DNA of 64,000 bases, taken from JBBCJM01 sp037190175 (GTDB lineage Bacteria; Pseudomonadota; Alphaproteobacteria; Rhodobacterales; Rhodobacteraceae). The stretch covers positions 7,374 to 71,373 of the forward strand of contig JBBCJM010000101.1 in NCBI GenBank assembly GCA_037190175.1, read 5' to 3'. The notes beneath the pieces are model-generated. The model saw nothing but the letters and a program-made list of their open reading frames with translations, was not told the origin of the DNA and ran no database searches. Numbering within the stretch: the first letter of the stretch is position 1; every line of letters starts with the position of its first letter. Made by a program: the position numbers and the translations under genes. Positions 56,181 to 64,000 of the stretch are shown here, piece after piece.

Positions 56181-57194
56181 GTGGACCGGGCGGCGAAATG
56201 GGCGGGGGCCGTGGCGACGGCCCCCCTGGGCTGGCTTGCCGGGCTGATCGACCCCCTGCTGCGATTGTGGCAGCGGGCGACGGGCCAGGGCGGCATGGCG
56301 GCCTTCTTCCTGCTGCCCAACATGGCGGTGTTCGGGGTCTTCGTGCTGTTGCCGCTGATCCTGAACATCGCCTATTCGACGACCTCGGGCGCGCCTTTGT
56401 TCCTGGGCGACCGCGACTATGTGGGCGGGGCCAACTATGCCCGGCTTCTGAACTGCGCCGACTATACGCGGCCCGCCACCTGCGCCGAGGACCAGTTCTG
56501 GACCGCGGTGCGCAACACCGGGCTTTTCGTGGTGGTGCAGGTCACGCTCCTGATCGTCGCCGCCACGGTGACCGCGCTGATCCTGAACCGCGAGCTGCGG
56601 GCGCGGGCCTTCTGGCGGGCGGTGTTCTTCTTTCCCGTGCTCTTGTCGCCGGTGGTGGTGGGCCTGATCTGGCGCTGGATCCTGCAGCGCGACGGGCTTC
56701 TGAACGCCTTCGCCGTGGGGGTGGGGCTCGACCCGGTGAACTGGCTGATCGAGCGCAACTGGGCCTTCGTCGCCACCGTGGGGGTAACGATCTGGGCGCA
56801 TCTGGGCTTTTACGCGCTGATCCTTCTGGCGGGCTTGCAGGCGATCCCCCGCGACCTCTACGAGGCCGCCGAGATGGACGGCACCCGCCCGGCGCGGGTG
56901 TTCTGGCGCATCACCCTGCCGCTCCTGATGCCCAACATGCTGGTGGTGATCGTGCTGGCGCTGATCCGCGCGGTGCAGGTGTTCGACGAGGCCTATGTGC
57001 TGACCGGCGGCGGGCCGGGCACCGCGACGCTGTATCTCACGCAATACATCTACGAGGTGGGCTTCGCCTCGCTGCTGAAGAACCTCGGGCTGGCCGCGGC
57101 GGCCTCGATCCTGATGGGGGGCGTGCTGGTGCTGCTGACCTTGATCCAGCTCCTCATCGCCCGGCGCAACGAGAAGCGGAGCAGGCTGAAATGA
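56181..57194 (+). CDS. sugar ABC transporter permease (MalF-type)
   Basis: A 337-residue membrane protein from GTG 56181 (ATG 56295 possible). Six or seven helices, starting with AAFFLLPNMAVFGVFVLLPL. The EAA loop YEAAEMDGTRPARVFWRITL faces the ATPase. It follows the binding-protein gene by five bases and overlaps the next permease as ATGA. Confidence 0.9.
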   Translation: MDRAAKWAGAVATAPLGWLAGLIDPLLRLWQRATGQGGMAAFFLLPNMAVFGVFVLLPLILNIAYSTTSGAPLFLGDRDYVGGANYARLLNCADYTRPATCAEDQFWTAVRNTGLFVVVQVTLLIVAATVTALILNRELRARAFWRAVFFFPVLLSPVVVGLIWRWILQRDGLLNAFAVGVGLDPVNWLIERNWAFVATVGVTIWAHLGFYALILLAGLQAIPRDLYEAAEMDGTRPARVFWRITLPLLMPNMLVVIVLALIRAVQVFDEAYVLTGGGPGTATLYLTQYIYEVGFASLLKNLGLAAAASILMGGVLVLLTLIQLLIARRNEKRSRLK

Positions 57195-58252
57195 GCCGCG
57201 TGGGGCAATTCCTGTTCCGCCGCCGGGGTGGCCCCGGCTCGATCGGCGGTTGGCACTGGACCGACGTGATCACCTTCTTCTGGCTGGGCGCCGGGGTCAT
57301 CGTGATGTTCGGCCCGGCGCTGTGGCTGGTGCTGTCGTCCTTCAAGTCCCCCGCGCAGCTGGCCGAATTCCCGCCCTCGGCGCTGCCCTACCAGGCGGTG
57401 ACCGTGCAGGTGGAGGGCCACGATCGCCCGCTGCCGCTCTTCAACGCCAGGGTGGAGGGCGAGGTCCGGCAACTGGCCGAGGTGCGCCGGGTGGGCACCG
57501 TGGCGCAGATGGTGGACCCGGCCGACCCGTCCGAGGTGCTGCGGGTGAACATCGCCGACCGCAGCCCGGTGCGCGAGGTGGGCTTCGCCTGGCGCAACTA
57601 TGTCGATCCCTTCGTGCGGTTCGACTTCTTCCTCTACCTGCAGAACTCGGTCTTCGTGACCGGGATCGCCACGCTGATCACGCTCTTGACCAACTCCATG
57701 GCCGCCTTCGCTTTGTCGAAGTACCAGTTTCCCGGCCGCACGGCGGTGATGCTGACCATCCTCGCCACGCTGATGGTGCCCCTGTCGGTGATCCTGGTGC
57801 CGCTCTATTCCATCGTCTCGGGCGTGGGGCTCTTCAACTCGCTCTGGGGGGTGATCCTGCCCACGGTGGCCACGCCCACCGGCATCTTCATGCTGCGGCA
57901 ATACATGCTGACCATCCCGGACGAGCTCTTGGAGGCCGCGCGGATGGACCATGCGTCCGAATGGCAGATCTACTGGCGCATCGTGCTGCCGCTGACCGCG
58001 CCGGCCCTGGCCGTTCTGGCCATCTTCTCGGTGGTCTGGCGGTGGAACGACTTCCTCTGGCCGCTGGTCGTGCTGTCGCGGCAGGAGGTCTACACGCTGC
58101 AGGTCGGCCTCAACACCTATGCCGGCGAGCTGAACGTGCAGTGGCACTTCATCCTCGCCATGACCGTGGTGACGATGATCCCGGTCGTGCTGGTCTTCGT
58201 CTTCCTGCAACGTTTCATCACCGCCGGCATCGCCGGGTCGGGCCTGAAGTGA
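57191..58252 (+). CDS. sugar ABC transporter permease (MalG-type)
   Basis: A 353-residue membrane protein. The first helix (FFWLGAGVIVMFGPALWLVL) is followed by a roughly 100-residue periplasmic insertion (residues 55-150), longer than in most MalG homologues. Five helices follow, with the EAA loop LEAARMDHASEWQIYWRIVL. Together with the MalF-type partner it forms the pore. Confidence 0.9.
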   Translation: MSRVGQFLFRRRGGPGSIGGWHWTDVITFFWLGAGVIVMFGPALWLVLSSFKSPAQLAEFPPSALPYQAVTVQVEGHDRPLPLFNARVEGEVRQLAEVRRVGTVAQMVDPADPSEVLRVNIADRSPVREVGFAWRNYVDPFVRFDFFLYLQNSVFVTGIATLITLLTNSMAAFALSKYQFPGRTAVMLTILATLMVPLSVILVPLYSIVSGVGLFNSLWGVILPTVATPTGIFMLRQYMLTIPDELLEAARMDHASEWQIYWRIVLPLTAPALAVLAIFSVVWRWNDFLWPLVVLSRQEVYTLQVGLNTYAGELNVQWHFILAMTVVTMIPVVLVFVFLQRFITAGIAGSGLK

Positions 58253-58259
58253 GGGCGCC

Positions 58260-59312
58260 ATGGGCCAGCTGAACCTGACCGCGATCCGCAAGTCCTTCGG
58301 CGCGGTGGACGTGCTGAAGGGCATCGACCTGACGGTGGAGAAGGGGGAGCTGGTGGTCTTCGTCGGCCCCTCGGGCTGCGGCAAGTCCACCCTGCTGCGG
58401 ATGATCGCGGGGCTGGACCGGCCGACCTCGGGCCGGATCGAGATCGACGGGCGCGACGTGACGGCGCTGTCGGCGGCCGACCGGGGGCTGGCCATGGTGT
58501 TCCAGAGCTATGCCTTGTACCCGCACATGACGGTGCGGCAGAACATGGCCTTTGGCCTCGAGAACACCCGGATGCCGAAGGCCGAGATCGGCCAGCGGCT
58601 GGCCGAGGCGGCGCGGATGCTGGAGATCGAGCACCTGCTGGACCGCCGGCCGGGGCAGTTGTCGGGCGGGCAGCGCCAGCGGGTGGCGATCGGCCGGGCC
58701 ATCGTGCGCCGCCCGGTGGCCTTCCTGCTGGACGAGCCGCTGTCGAACCTCGACGCCGAACTGCGCGTCACCATGCGGGCCGAGCTTTCGGCGCTGCACG
58801 ACCGGCTGGGGGCGACGATGATCCACGTCACCCACGACCAGGTCGAGGCGATGACCATGGCCGACCGCATCGTGGTGCTGCGCGCGGGGGTGATCGAGCA
58901 GGTGGACACGCCCTTGAACCTCTACAACCGCCCGGCCAACCTCTTCGTCGCGGGCTTCATCGGCGCGCCGGGGATGAACCTCTGGCCGGGCGAGGCCGCG
59001 GGCGACCGGCTGCGGCTGGACGGCGGCCCGGAGCTTTCGCTGCCCGGCGTGGCGCTGCCGCAGGGCCGCCTGACCCTGGGCCTGCGCCCGCAGCACCTGC
59101 GGCAGGGCGAGGGGCCGCTTTCCGCCACCGCCGCGATGATCGAGGCCTTGGGCTCGGAAACCGTGGTCCATGCCAGTCTGGAGGGCGGCGCGCCCCTGCT
59201 GGCCGTCCTGCCCGGCCAGCCCGGGCTGCAGCGGGGCGACCGGATCACGCTGGGCTTCGCCGCCCCCGACCTGCATGTCTTCGACGCCGAGGGCCAGCGG
59301 TTCACGGGGTAG
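58260..59312 (+). CDS. sugar ABC transporter ATP-binding protein (MalK/UgpC type)
   Basis: A 350-residue ATPase. Walker A GPSGCGKST (about 37-45), Q-loop MVFQSYALYPHM, signature LSGGQRQRVAIGRAI, Walker B VAFLLDEPLSNLD and H-loop THDQ. The last ~110 residues form the OB-type TOBE regulatory domain (GAPGMNLWPGEA, LGLRPQHLR). Completes the transporter encoded since 54910. Confidence 0.92.
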   Translation: MGQLNLTAIRKSFGAVDVLKGIDLTVEKGELVVFVGPSGCGKSTLLRMIAGLDRPTSGRIEIDGRDVTALSAADRGLAMVFQSYALYPHMTVRQNMAFGLENTRMPKAEIGQRLAEAARMLEIEHLLDRRPGQLSGGQRQRVAIGRAIVRRPVAFLLDEPLSNLDAELRVTMRAELSALHDRLGATMIHVTHDQVEAMTMADRIVVLRAGVIEQVDTPLNLYNRPANLFVAGFIGAPGMNLWPGEAAGDRLRLDGGPELSLPGVALPQGRLTLGLRPQHLRQGEGPLSATAAMIEALGSETVVHASLEGGAPLLAVLPGQPGLQRGDRITLGFAAPDLHVFDAEGQRFTG

Positions 59313-59330
59313 GGCGGGGTTCACCCCGCC
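59313..59330. terminator. convergent hairpin GGCGGGG-TTCA-CCCCGCC
   Basis: A 7-base perfect stem with a 4-base loop lies between the convergent transporter ATPase and alpha/beta hydrolase genes, overlapping the latter's stop codon. The same hairpin is repeated at 63935-63952. Confidence 0.7.
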
Positions 59331-60196
59331 ACGCCCCCCAACTCGGCCGTCAGAAACCCCACCGCCGCCGCCCGCATGGCTTCGGTCTCGCGGTGGCCCT
59401 CGGCCTTCTCGCGGTGGATGACCAGCCGCCCGCCCTTCCGGCCATAGGCGGCTTCCACCTGCGCCAAAGCGATATCGGCCGCCGCGGGCGGGGTCAGGGG
59501 GTCGAGGTCGCCCAGGCCGATGAATTGCGCCCGCGGCGCCATCAGCCCGGCGATCACCCCGTTCGGGGCCAGCGCGGGCAGGCCCGGCACGGTCAGGTAG
59601 ATGCCATGGCGGTCATGCGCGCCCGTGGCGATCAGGGCGTCGAAATCCGCCAGGCAGCATTCCTGCACCAGCGCCCGCACCCGCGGGTCGATGCCCCCCA
59701 GCCAATAGCCGAGCGTGCAGCCCATGCTGATCCCGAACACCCCGATCCGGCCGCGCCGCACCCATGGCTGCGCTTCCAGCCAGTCCAGCGCGGCCTTGCA
59801 TTCCCCCAGCATCTGCCCGGCCAGCGAGCGGCCGGCCCAGAGCGCGGCCTTGGCCACCGCGCTCTCGCTTACCCCGGCGCGCAGGCCGAAACAGGGCAGG
59901 TCGAGGCAGATCGAGGCGATGCCGGCCGCCGCCAGTTCCGGGCCCAGGGGCCGGGGCAGGGCGGGGCGACCCTCGGTCAGTTCGTCGCAGCCGATGGCGT
60001 AGCGGCCGCCATGGGCGTGGATCACCAGCACCGCCGGCCAGGGGCCGGGGCCGGAGGGCCGGCAGATCCGCCCGCGCACCGCCTCTCCCCCCTTGGTGCG
60101 GAAGGCCAGAAGGCCCCCATCCTCGCCGCCATACTCCAGCGGATGGTCCGCCCATTCCAGCCGCTTCCGCAGCCGCGCCCGCAAGGCCCGGCTCAC
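59321..60196 (-). CDS. alpha/beta hydrolase (dienelactone-hydrolase-like)
   Basis: A 291-residue protein: oxyanion-hole region AVLVIHAHGGRYAIG, nucleophile elbow GVFGISMGCTLGYW (Ser), LGDLDPLTPP (acid) and EKAEGHRETEAM (His) complete the triad. It is overlapped by the SulP gene by four bases and transcribed with it. Natural substrate unknown; possibly acetylated sugars given its proximity to the uronate locus. Confidence 0.8.
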   Translation of the reverse strand: MSRALRARLRKRLEWADHPLEYGGEDGGLLAFRTKGGEAVRGRICRPSGPGPWPAVLVIHAHGGRYAIGCDELTEGRPALPRPLGPELAAAGIASICLDLPCFGLRAGVSESAVAKAALWAGRSLAGQMLGECKAALDWLEAQPWVRRGRIGVFGISMGCTLGYWLGGIDPRVRALVQECCLADFDALIATGAHDRHGIYLTVPGLPALAPNGVIAGLMAPRAQFIGLGDLDPLTPPAAADIALAQVEAAYGRKGGRLVIHREKAEGHRETEAMRAAAVGFLTAELGGVAG

Positions 60197-61878
60197 CGGC
60201 GGAACGCGGCCAGCGCCGCCTCCGCCGAGGGCGAGAAGATCACCGCCGGCGGCCGCAGCCCCAGCGCCTTCAAGGCCCGGCGGGCCTGCGGGGTGGCGGC
60301 GGCGATGTAGAGCCGCACCCCCTGCCGCCGCGCCTTCACCGCCAGCCCCTCGATCATGTTGGCCCCGCTGGAGTCGAGGAAGGGCACGCCGGCGAGGTCC
60401 AGCACCAGCGCCTTGTGGTGCGACTGGATGCGGTCCAGCACCGCGCCGATCCCCGCCGCCGCGCCGAAGAACAGCGCGCCCCGCAGGTGATAGACCACCA
60501 CCTCGGGGTCGGCGGCGGTGGCGGCGTCATAGCTCTCGCCGCTGTCGGGGCGGTCGGCGGGCACCAGCGGCGCCTCGGCGCTGACCTCGGCCATCCGGCT
60601 CATCCGGTGGATGAACAGCACCGAGCCCAGCAGGAAGCCCACCACGATGGCCTCGCTGAGGTCGCGGAAGATGGTCAGCCCGAAGGTCACCACCAGCACC
60701 GCCGCCTCGGCCCGACCGGAGCGGAAGAGCGCGACGATGGCCGGCCGCTCCACCATGTTCCACGACACCACGGCCAGCACGCCCGCCAATGCGGCCAGCG
60801 GGATCAGGTCCAGCGCCGGGCCGGCGAGCAGCATGAAGGCCAGCAGATAGGCCGAATGCATGATGCCGGAGACCGGCCCGGTGGCCCCGGCGCGCACGTT
60901 GGTGGCGGTGCGCGCGATGGTGCCGGTGACGCAGAAGCCGCCGAACATCGCCGAGCCCAGGTTGGCCGCCCCCTGCGCCACCAGTTCGGCGTTCGACCGA
61001 TGCCGCCGCCCGCTCATCCCGTCGGCCACCACGGCGGAAAGCAGCGATTCGATGGCGCCCAAGAGCGCGAAGGACATGGCGGCGGGCAGCACGGCCCAGA
61101 CCTTGGCCCAGGTGAGATCCGGCAGGTGCGGGGCGGGCAGGCGGTCGGGGATGCCGCCGAAGCGGCTGCCGATGGTGGCGGCCTCGGGGACCCAGGCCCA
61201 GGCGGCGAAGGTCGCCAAAGCCACCGCCGCCAGCATCCCCGGCCAGCGCGGCAGGAGGCGGCGCATCAGCAGGATCACCGCCACCGTGCCCAGCGAGATC
61301 GCCGCCGCCCCGGGCGACCATGTGGGCAGCGCGGCCCAGAGCGCGGGCAGCTTCTCGACCAGCGGGCCGGGCTCGTGGTCCAAGGTGAGCCCCAGCAACT
61401 CCCTGATCTGGCTGGCGAAGATGATCACCGCGATCCCGGCGGTGAAGCCCACCGTCACCGGGAAGGGGATGAACTTCACGAAGGTGCCCAGCCGCAGCCA
61501 GCCCGCGACCATCAGCATGGCGCCGGCCATCAGCGTGGCCAGCACCACGCCCTCCACCCCGTGTTCGGCCACCGTGGCCGCCACCAGCACGATGAAGGCC
61601 CCGGCCGGCCCGCCGATCTGGAACCGCGAGCCGCCCAGCGCCGAGACGATGAAGCCGCCGATGATCGCGGTCACCAGCCCCTGCGCCGGGCTCATCCCCG
61701 AGGCGATGGCGATGGCCATGCTGAGCGGCAGCGCCACGATGGCCACGGTCAGCCCGGCCAGCGCATCGGCGCGCAGGCGGGGCAGCCCATAGCCTTCGCG
61801 CAGCACGGTGATCAGCTTGGGCGTATAGAGTTCGGCCAGGGTGGCGTCGGCGGGTGGGACGGACGGGATCGGGGGCAT
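60193..61878 (-). CDS. SulP-family anion transporter with STAS domain
   Basis: A 561-residue protein with about 12 membrane helices (first ALAGLTVAIVALPLSMAIAI). SulP signatures include GGSRFQIGGPAGAF and GGFCVTGTIARTATNVRAG. A C-terminal STAS domain is at about residues 445-560 (ALVLDLAGVPFLDSSGANM). Transport of sulfate, bicarbonate or another anion cannot be told apart by sequence reading. It follows the Xre-type gene by three bases. Confidence 0.88.
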   Translation of the reverse strand: MPPIPSVPPADATLAELYTPKLITVLREGYGLPRLRADALAGLTVAIVALPLSMAIAIASGMSPAQGLVTAIIGGFIVSALGGSRFQIGGPAGAFIVLVAATVAEHGVEGVVLATLMAGAMLMVAGWLRLGTFVKFIPFPVTVGFTAGIAVIIFASQIRELLGLTLDHEPGPLVEKLPALWAALPTWSPGAAAISLGTVAVILLMRRLLPRWPGMLAAVALATFAAWAWVPEAATIGSRFGGIPDRLPAPHLPDLTWAKVWAVLPAAMSFALLGAIESLLSAVVADGMSGRRHRSNAELVAQGAANLGSAMFGGFCVTGTIARTATNVRAGATGPVSGIMHSAYLLAFMLLAGPALDLIPLAALAGVLAVVSWNMVERPAIVALFRSGRAEAAVLVVTFGLTIFRDLSEAIVVGFLLGSVLFIHRMSRMAEVSAEAPLVPADRPDSGESYDAATAADPEVVVYHLRGALFFGAAAGIGAVLDRIQSHHKALVLDLAGVPFLDSSGANMIEGLAVKARRQGVRLYIAAATPQARRALKALGLRPPAVIFSPSAEAALAAFRR

Positions 61879-61881
61879 CGG

Positions 61882-62226
61882 TCAACCTCGGTCGGGATCG
61901 GGCTCGGCCGGCAGGGCCACCGGCGGCGCCCTTTCCCGCAGCCGCACCCCGCGCCCCCCCGGCTCGGAGACCGCGCCCTCGGCGATCAGTTCCACCCCCA
62001 TCGCCTCCAGCGCCGCCGACAGCTTCACCAGGCTGTCGACCACGCCGCGCACCACGCCATCGCTTCCCTCCATCCGCTGGATGGTGGGCAGCGACAGCCC
62101 GGCCCGCGCCGCCAGGGTGCGCTGGTCGATCCCGAGGAGTGCGCGGGCCGCGCGCATCTGGCCGGAGGTGATCATGGAGGCATTGATGACAGGCTGCACG
62201 GCAGAAGGCAAGGCTGATACCAGCAT
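61882..62226 (-). CDS. Xre-family HTH protein paired with the SulP gene
   Basis: A 114-residue protein with HTH MRAARALLGIDQRTLAARAG and LSLPTIQRMEGSDGVV, then LSAALEAMGVELIAEGAV, the usual layout of a family of small HTH proteins frequently adjacent to SulP genes in Rhodobacteraceae. Likely a local regulator. Divergent from the GH13 gene. Confidence 0.8.
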   Translation of the reverse strand: MLVSALPSAVQPVINASMITSGQMRAARALLGIDQRTLAARAGLSLPTIQRMEGSDGVVRGVVDSLVKLSAALEAMGVELIAEGAVSEPGGRGVRLRERAPPVALPAEPDPDRG

Positions 62227-62305
62227 GTTGATATGTGAAACATCATCTTCCGCTCGCCCCCGCCGCCCCCTATCCTTGCCGCAGGGCAGCGAAGGCAGGG
62301 CGGCG

Positions 62306-63904
62306 ATGGATGACTGGTGGCGGGGCGCGGTGACCTATCAGATCTACCCCCGGTCGTTCCAGGACGACAATGGCGACGGGGTGGGCGACCTGGCCGGCAT
62401 CCTGCGGCGGCTGGGGCATGTGGCGGATCTGGGGGTGGACGCCATCTGGCTCTCGCCCTTCTTCCGCTCGCCGATGCTCGACATGGGCTACGACGTGTCG
62501 GACTACCGCGACGTGGACCCGGTGTTCGGCACGCTGGCGGACTTCGACCTCTTGATCGCCCGGGCGCACGAACTGGGGCTGAGGGTCATCATCGACCAGG
62601 TGCTGAGCCATACCTCCGACCGCCATCCGGCCTTCGAGGAAAGCCGGTCGAGCCGCCGCAACCCCAAGGCCGACTGGTACGTCTGGGCCGATCCGCGCCC
62701 CGAGGGCAACCCGCCCACGAACTGGCTGTCGGTGTTCGGCGGCCCGGCCTGGACCTGGGACGGGCGGCGGCGGCAGTATTACCTGCACAACTTCCTGACC
62801 TCGCAGCCGGATCTCAACTTCCACTCCGCCGAGGTGCAGGAATGGCAGCTCGCCAACATGCGATTCTGGCTGGACCGGGGGGTGGACGGGTTCCGGCTGG
62901 ATACGGTGAACTACTTCTTCCACGACAACCGGCTGCGCGACAACCCGGCCGACCCGCTGGGCCCGCCCGAGCCCGAGGCCAACCCTTACGCGATGCAGTA
63001 CCACCTGTTCGACAAGAACCGGCCCGAGAACCTGGCCTGGCTGGGGCGGATCCGCACGCTCTTGGACCAGTACGGGGCGCGGATGGCGGTGGGCGAGGTG
63101 GGCGACAGCCACCACGCCATCCCGCTGATGGGCGCCTATACCGCGCCGGGGCTCCTGCACCAGTGCTATTCCTTCGAGATGCTGGGCAAGGACTATGACC
63201 CCGCCTTCTTCCGCTCGCGGATCGAGGGGTTCTTCGGCGGCGCGCCGCAGGGCTGGCCGATGTGGGCCTTATCCAACCACGACGTGCCGCGGCACGTCAC
63301 CCGCTGGCACGGGCATGGCGAGCAGGACGCCCTGGCCCGGCAGGCGGGGGCCTTGCTGCTGTCCCTACAGGGCTCGGTCTGCCTGTGGCAGGGCGAGGAA
63401 CTGGGGCAGACCGACACGGAACTGGCCTATGAGGAACTGACCGACCCGCAGGGCATCGCCTTCTGGCCCGCCCCGGTGGGCCGCGACAACACCCGCACGC
63501 CCATGGTCTGGGACGGCTCGCCGCACGGGGGCTTCACCGCGGGCAGCATCCCGCCCTGGCTGCCGGTCAAGCCGCCGCAACTGGCGCGCAACGTGGGGTC
63601 CCAGGTGGGGGTGCCGGGCTCGGTGCTGGAGACCTATCGCGCGATGATCGCCTTCCGGCGGGCCACCCCGGCGCTGCGGCTGGGGCGTTCGCATTTCCAC
63701 GACGCGCTGGAGCCCTTGCTGGCCTTCACCCGGGGGGAAGGGGAGGGGGCGGTGCTCTGCCTCTTCAACCTCTCGCCCGGCACGGTGACGGTGCCCCTGC
63801 CCGCGCCCGGCGTGGCGGTGGGGCCGGAGCAGGCGGCCTCGGGCGGCGCGGCGCTGACGCTGGGGGCGAACGGGTTCGCGTTCCGGTTGGGGGGACGGGT
63901 GTGA
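62306..63904 (+). CDS. GH13 alpha-glucosidase (oligo-1,6-glucosidase type)
   Basis: A 532-residue protein of normal length. Conserved regions are WWRGAVTYQIYPRSFQDDNG, DVSDYRDVDPVFGT, DQVLSHTSDRHPAF, GFRLDTVNYFFHD (nucleophile Asp), AVGEVGD (acid/base Glu) and SNHDVPRHVTR (transition-state Asp). Cytoplasmic, hydrolysing alpha-glucosides. ATG 62306 is preceded by GCAGGGCGGCG. Confidence 0.92.
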   Translation: MDDWWRGAVTYQIYPRSFQDDNGDGVGDLAGILRRLGHVADLGVDAIWLSPFFRSPMLDMGYDVSDYRDVDPVFGTLADFDLLIARAHELGLRVIIDQVLSHTSDRHPAFEESRSSRRNPKADWYVWADPRPEGNPPTNWLSVFGGPAWTWDGRRRQYYLHNFLTSQPDLNFHSAEVQEWQLANMRFWLDRGVDGFRLDTVNYFFHDNRLRDNPADPLGPPEPEANPYAMQYHLFDKNRPENLAWLGRIRTLLDQYGARMAVGEVGDSHHAIPLMGAYTAPGLLHQCYSFEMLGKDYDPAFFRSRIEGFFGGAPQGWPMWALSNHDVPRHVTRWHGHGEQDALARQAGALLLSLQGSVCLWQGEELGQTDTELAYEELTDPQGIAFWPAPVGRDNTRTPMVWDGSPHGGFTAGSIPPWLPVKPPQLARNVGSQVGVPGSVLETYRAMIAFRRATPALRLGRSHFHDALEPLLAFTRGEGEGAVLCLFNLSPGTVTVPLPAPGVAVGPEQAASGGAALTLGANGFAFRLGGRV

Positions 63905-63934
63905 GGTTTGGCCGGGGTGGCGAGTGGCAGGATT

Positions 63935-63952
63935 GGCGGGGTGAACCCCGCC
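63935..63952. repeat. second copy of the GGCGGGG/CCCCGCC hairpin
   Basis: GGCGGGG-TGAA-CCCCGCC lies 30 bases after the GH13 stop. It is the reverse complement of the hairpin at 59313-59330, with flanking bases (CCCTA) also conserved. Likely a dispersed terminator-like repeat. The remaining 48 bases of the window hold nothing recognisable. Confidence 0.7.
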
Positions 63953-64000
63953 CTACGCTGGCCGCGTGTCGGGGGGGATTTTCGGGATTGGGGCGGCGCC

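Noticed and set aside
59764..62217. Plus-strand open frame of 817 codons
   Set aside because: It runs antisense through the hydrolase, SulP and Xre genes, whose motifs are unambiguous.

Overview
The window is GC-rich DNA from an alphaproteobacterium, almost certainly a member of the Rhodobacteraceae (Rhodobacter/Paracoccus relatives). The evidence is codon use, a VPLPA-CTERM-type sorting tail, a gene-transfer-agent head-spike pair of the RCAP_Rcc01079 family, and short intergenic hairpin repeats of a kind common in this family. Roughly two thirds (1 to about 42870) is a prophage whose left end, with the integrase, lies outside the window. The rest is host chromosome. No rRNA, insertion sequence or CRISPR array was found. 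|| Prophage, left to right. Positions 1-4801 hold a leftward early operon of about 15 tightly overlapping small genes, including two Lar-like anti-restriction proteins. It starts at a promoter whose spacer is exactly filled by a TTGGCA-N2-TGCCAA operator. Positions 4916-8020 are an accessory pocket: a RelA/SpoT-type alarmone synthetase, a zinc-ribbon protein, a DUF982-like protein and a HicAB toxin-antitoxin pair. A leftward Xre repressor (8021-8413) faces a rightward early operon across a second copy of the same operator pair. That operon (8500-15394) encodes a Cro-like protein, RuvC-like resolvase, primase-helicase, a CCTCACCT repeat cluster that could be the replication origin, and a protein ending in an SSB-like tip. 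Positions 15628-17208 hold two leftward cassettes that each end in a small HTH gene and start at a dyad-bearing promoter. This is the layout of acr-aca anti-CRISPR operons. Positions 17239-33100 are the head and packaging genes (DUF5681 small terminase, a large terminase split in two, portal, GroES-like protein, scaffold, major capsid), followed by P22-type connector and DNA-ejection proteins. No tail tube or tape measure is seen, so the virion is probably a podovirus. Positions 33517-39847 are tail spike and fibre genes. A VPLPA-CTERM cargo gene (39824-40405, leftward) is followed by a complete lysis cassette (40676-42179). Two defective tRNA-like sequences (42421-42490 and 42812-42869) mark the right end; the second ends in CCA and is a likely attachment-site remnant. 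|| Host side. Positions 43081-47103 encode a GTA-type spike base, a large spike/fibre protein, an NlpC/CHAP-like endolysin with a peptidoglycan-binding domain, and an overlapping Rz/Rz1 spanin pair. A prophage tail protein (36955-37359) shares its N-terminal domain with the large spike protein. Next come a secreted peptidoglycan-binding protein, an LLM-class flavin oxidoreductase and a small hydrophilic protein. Positions 49377-59312 form an unsaturated-uronate utilisation locus: LacI regulator, GH105 hydrolase, KduI isomerase, an 820-residue protein of unassigned enzyme family, and a complete sugar ABC transporter. The window ends with an alpha/beta hydrolase, a SulP anion transporter with its Xre partner, and a GH13 alpha-glucosidase. 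|| All functions are inferred by reading the translated sequence; no database search was run.
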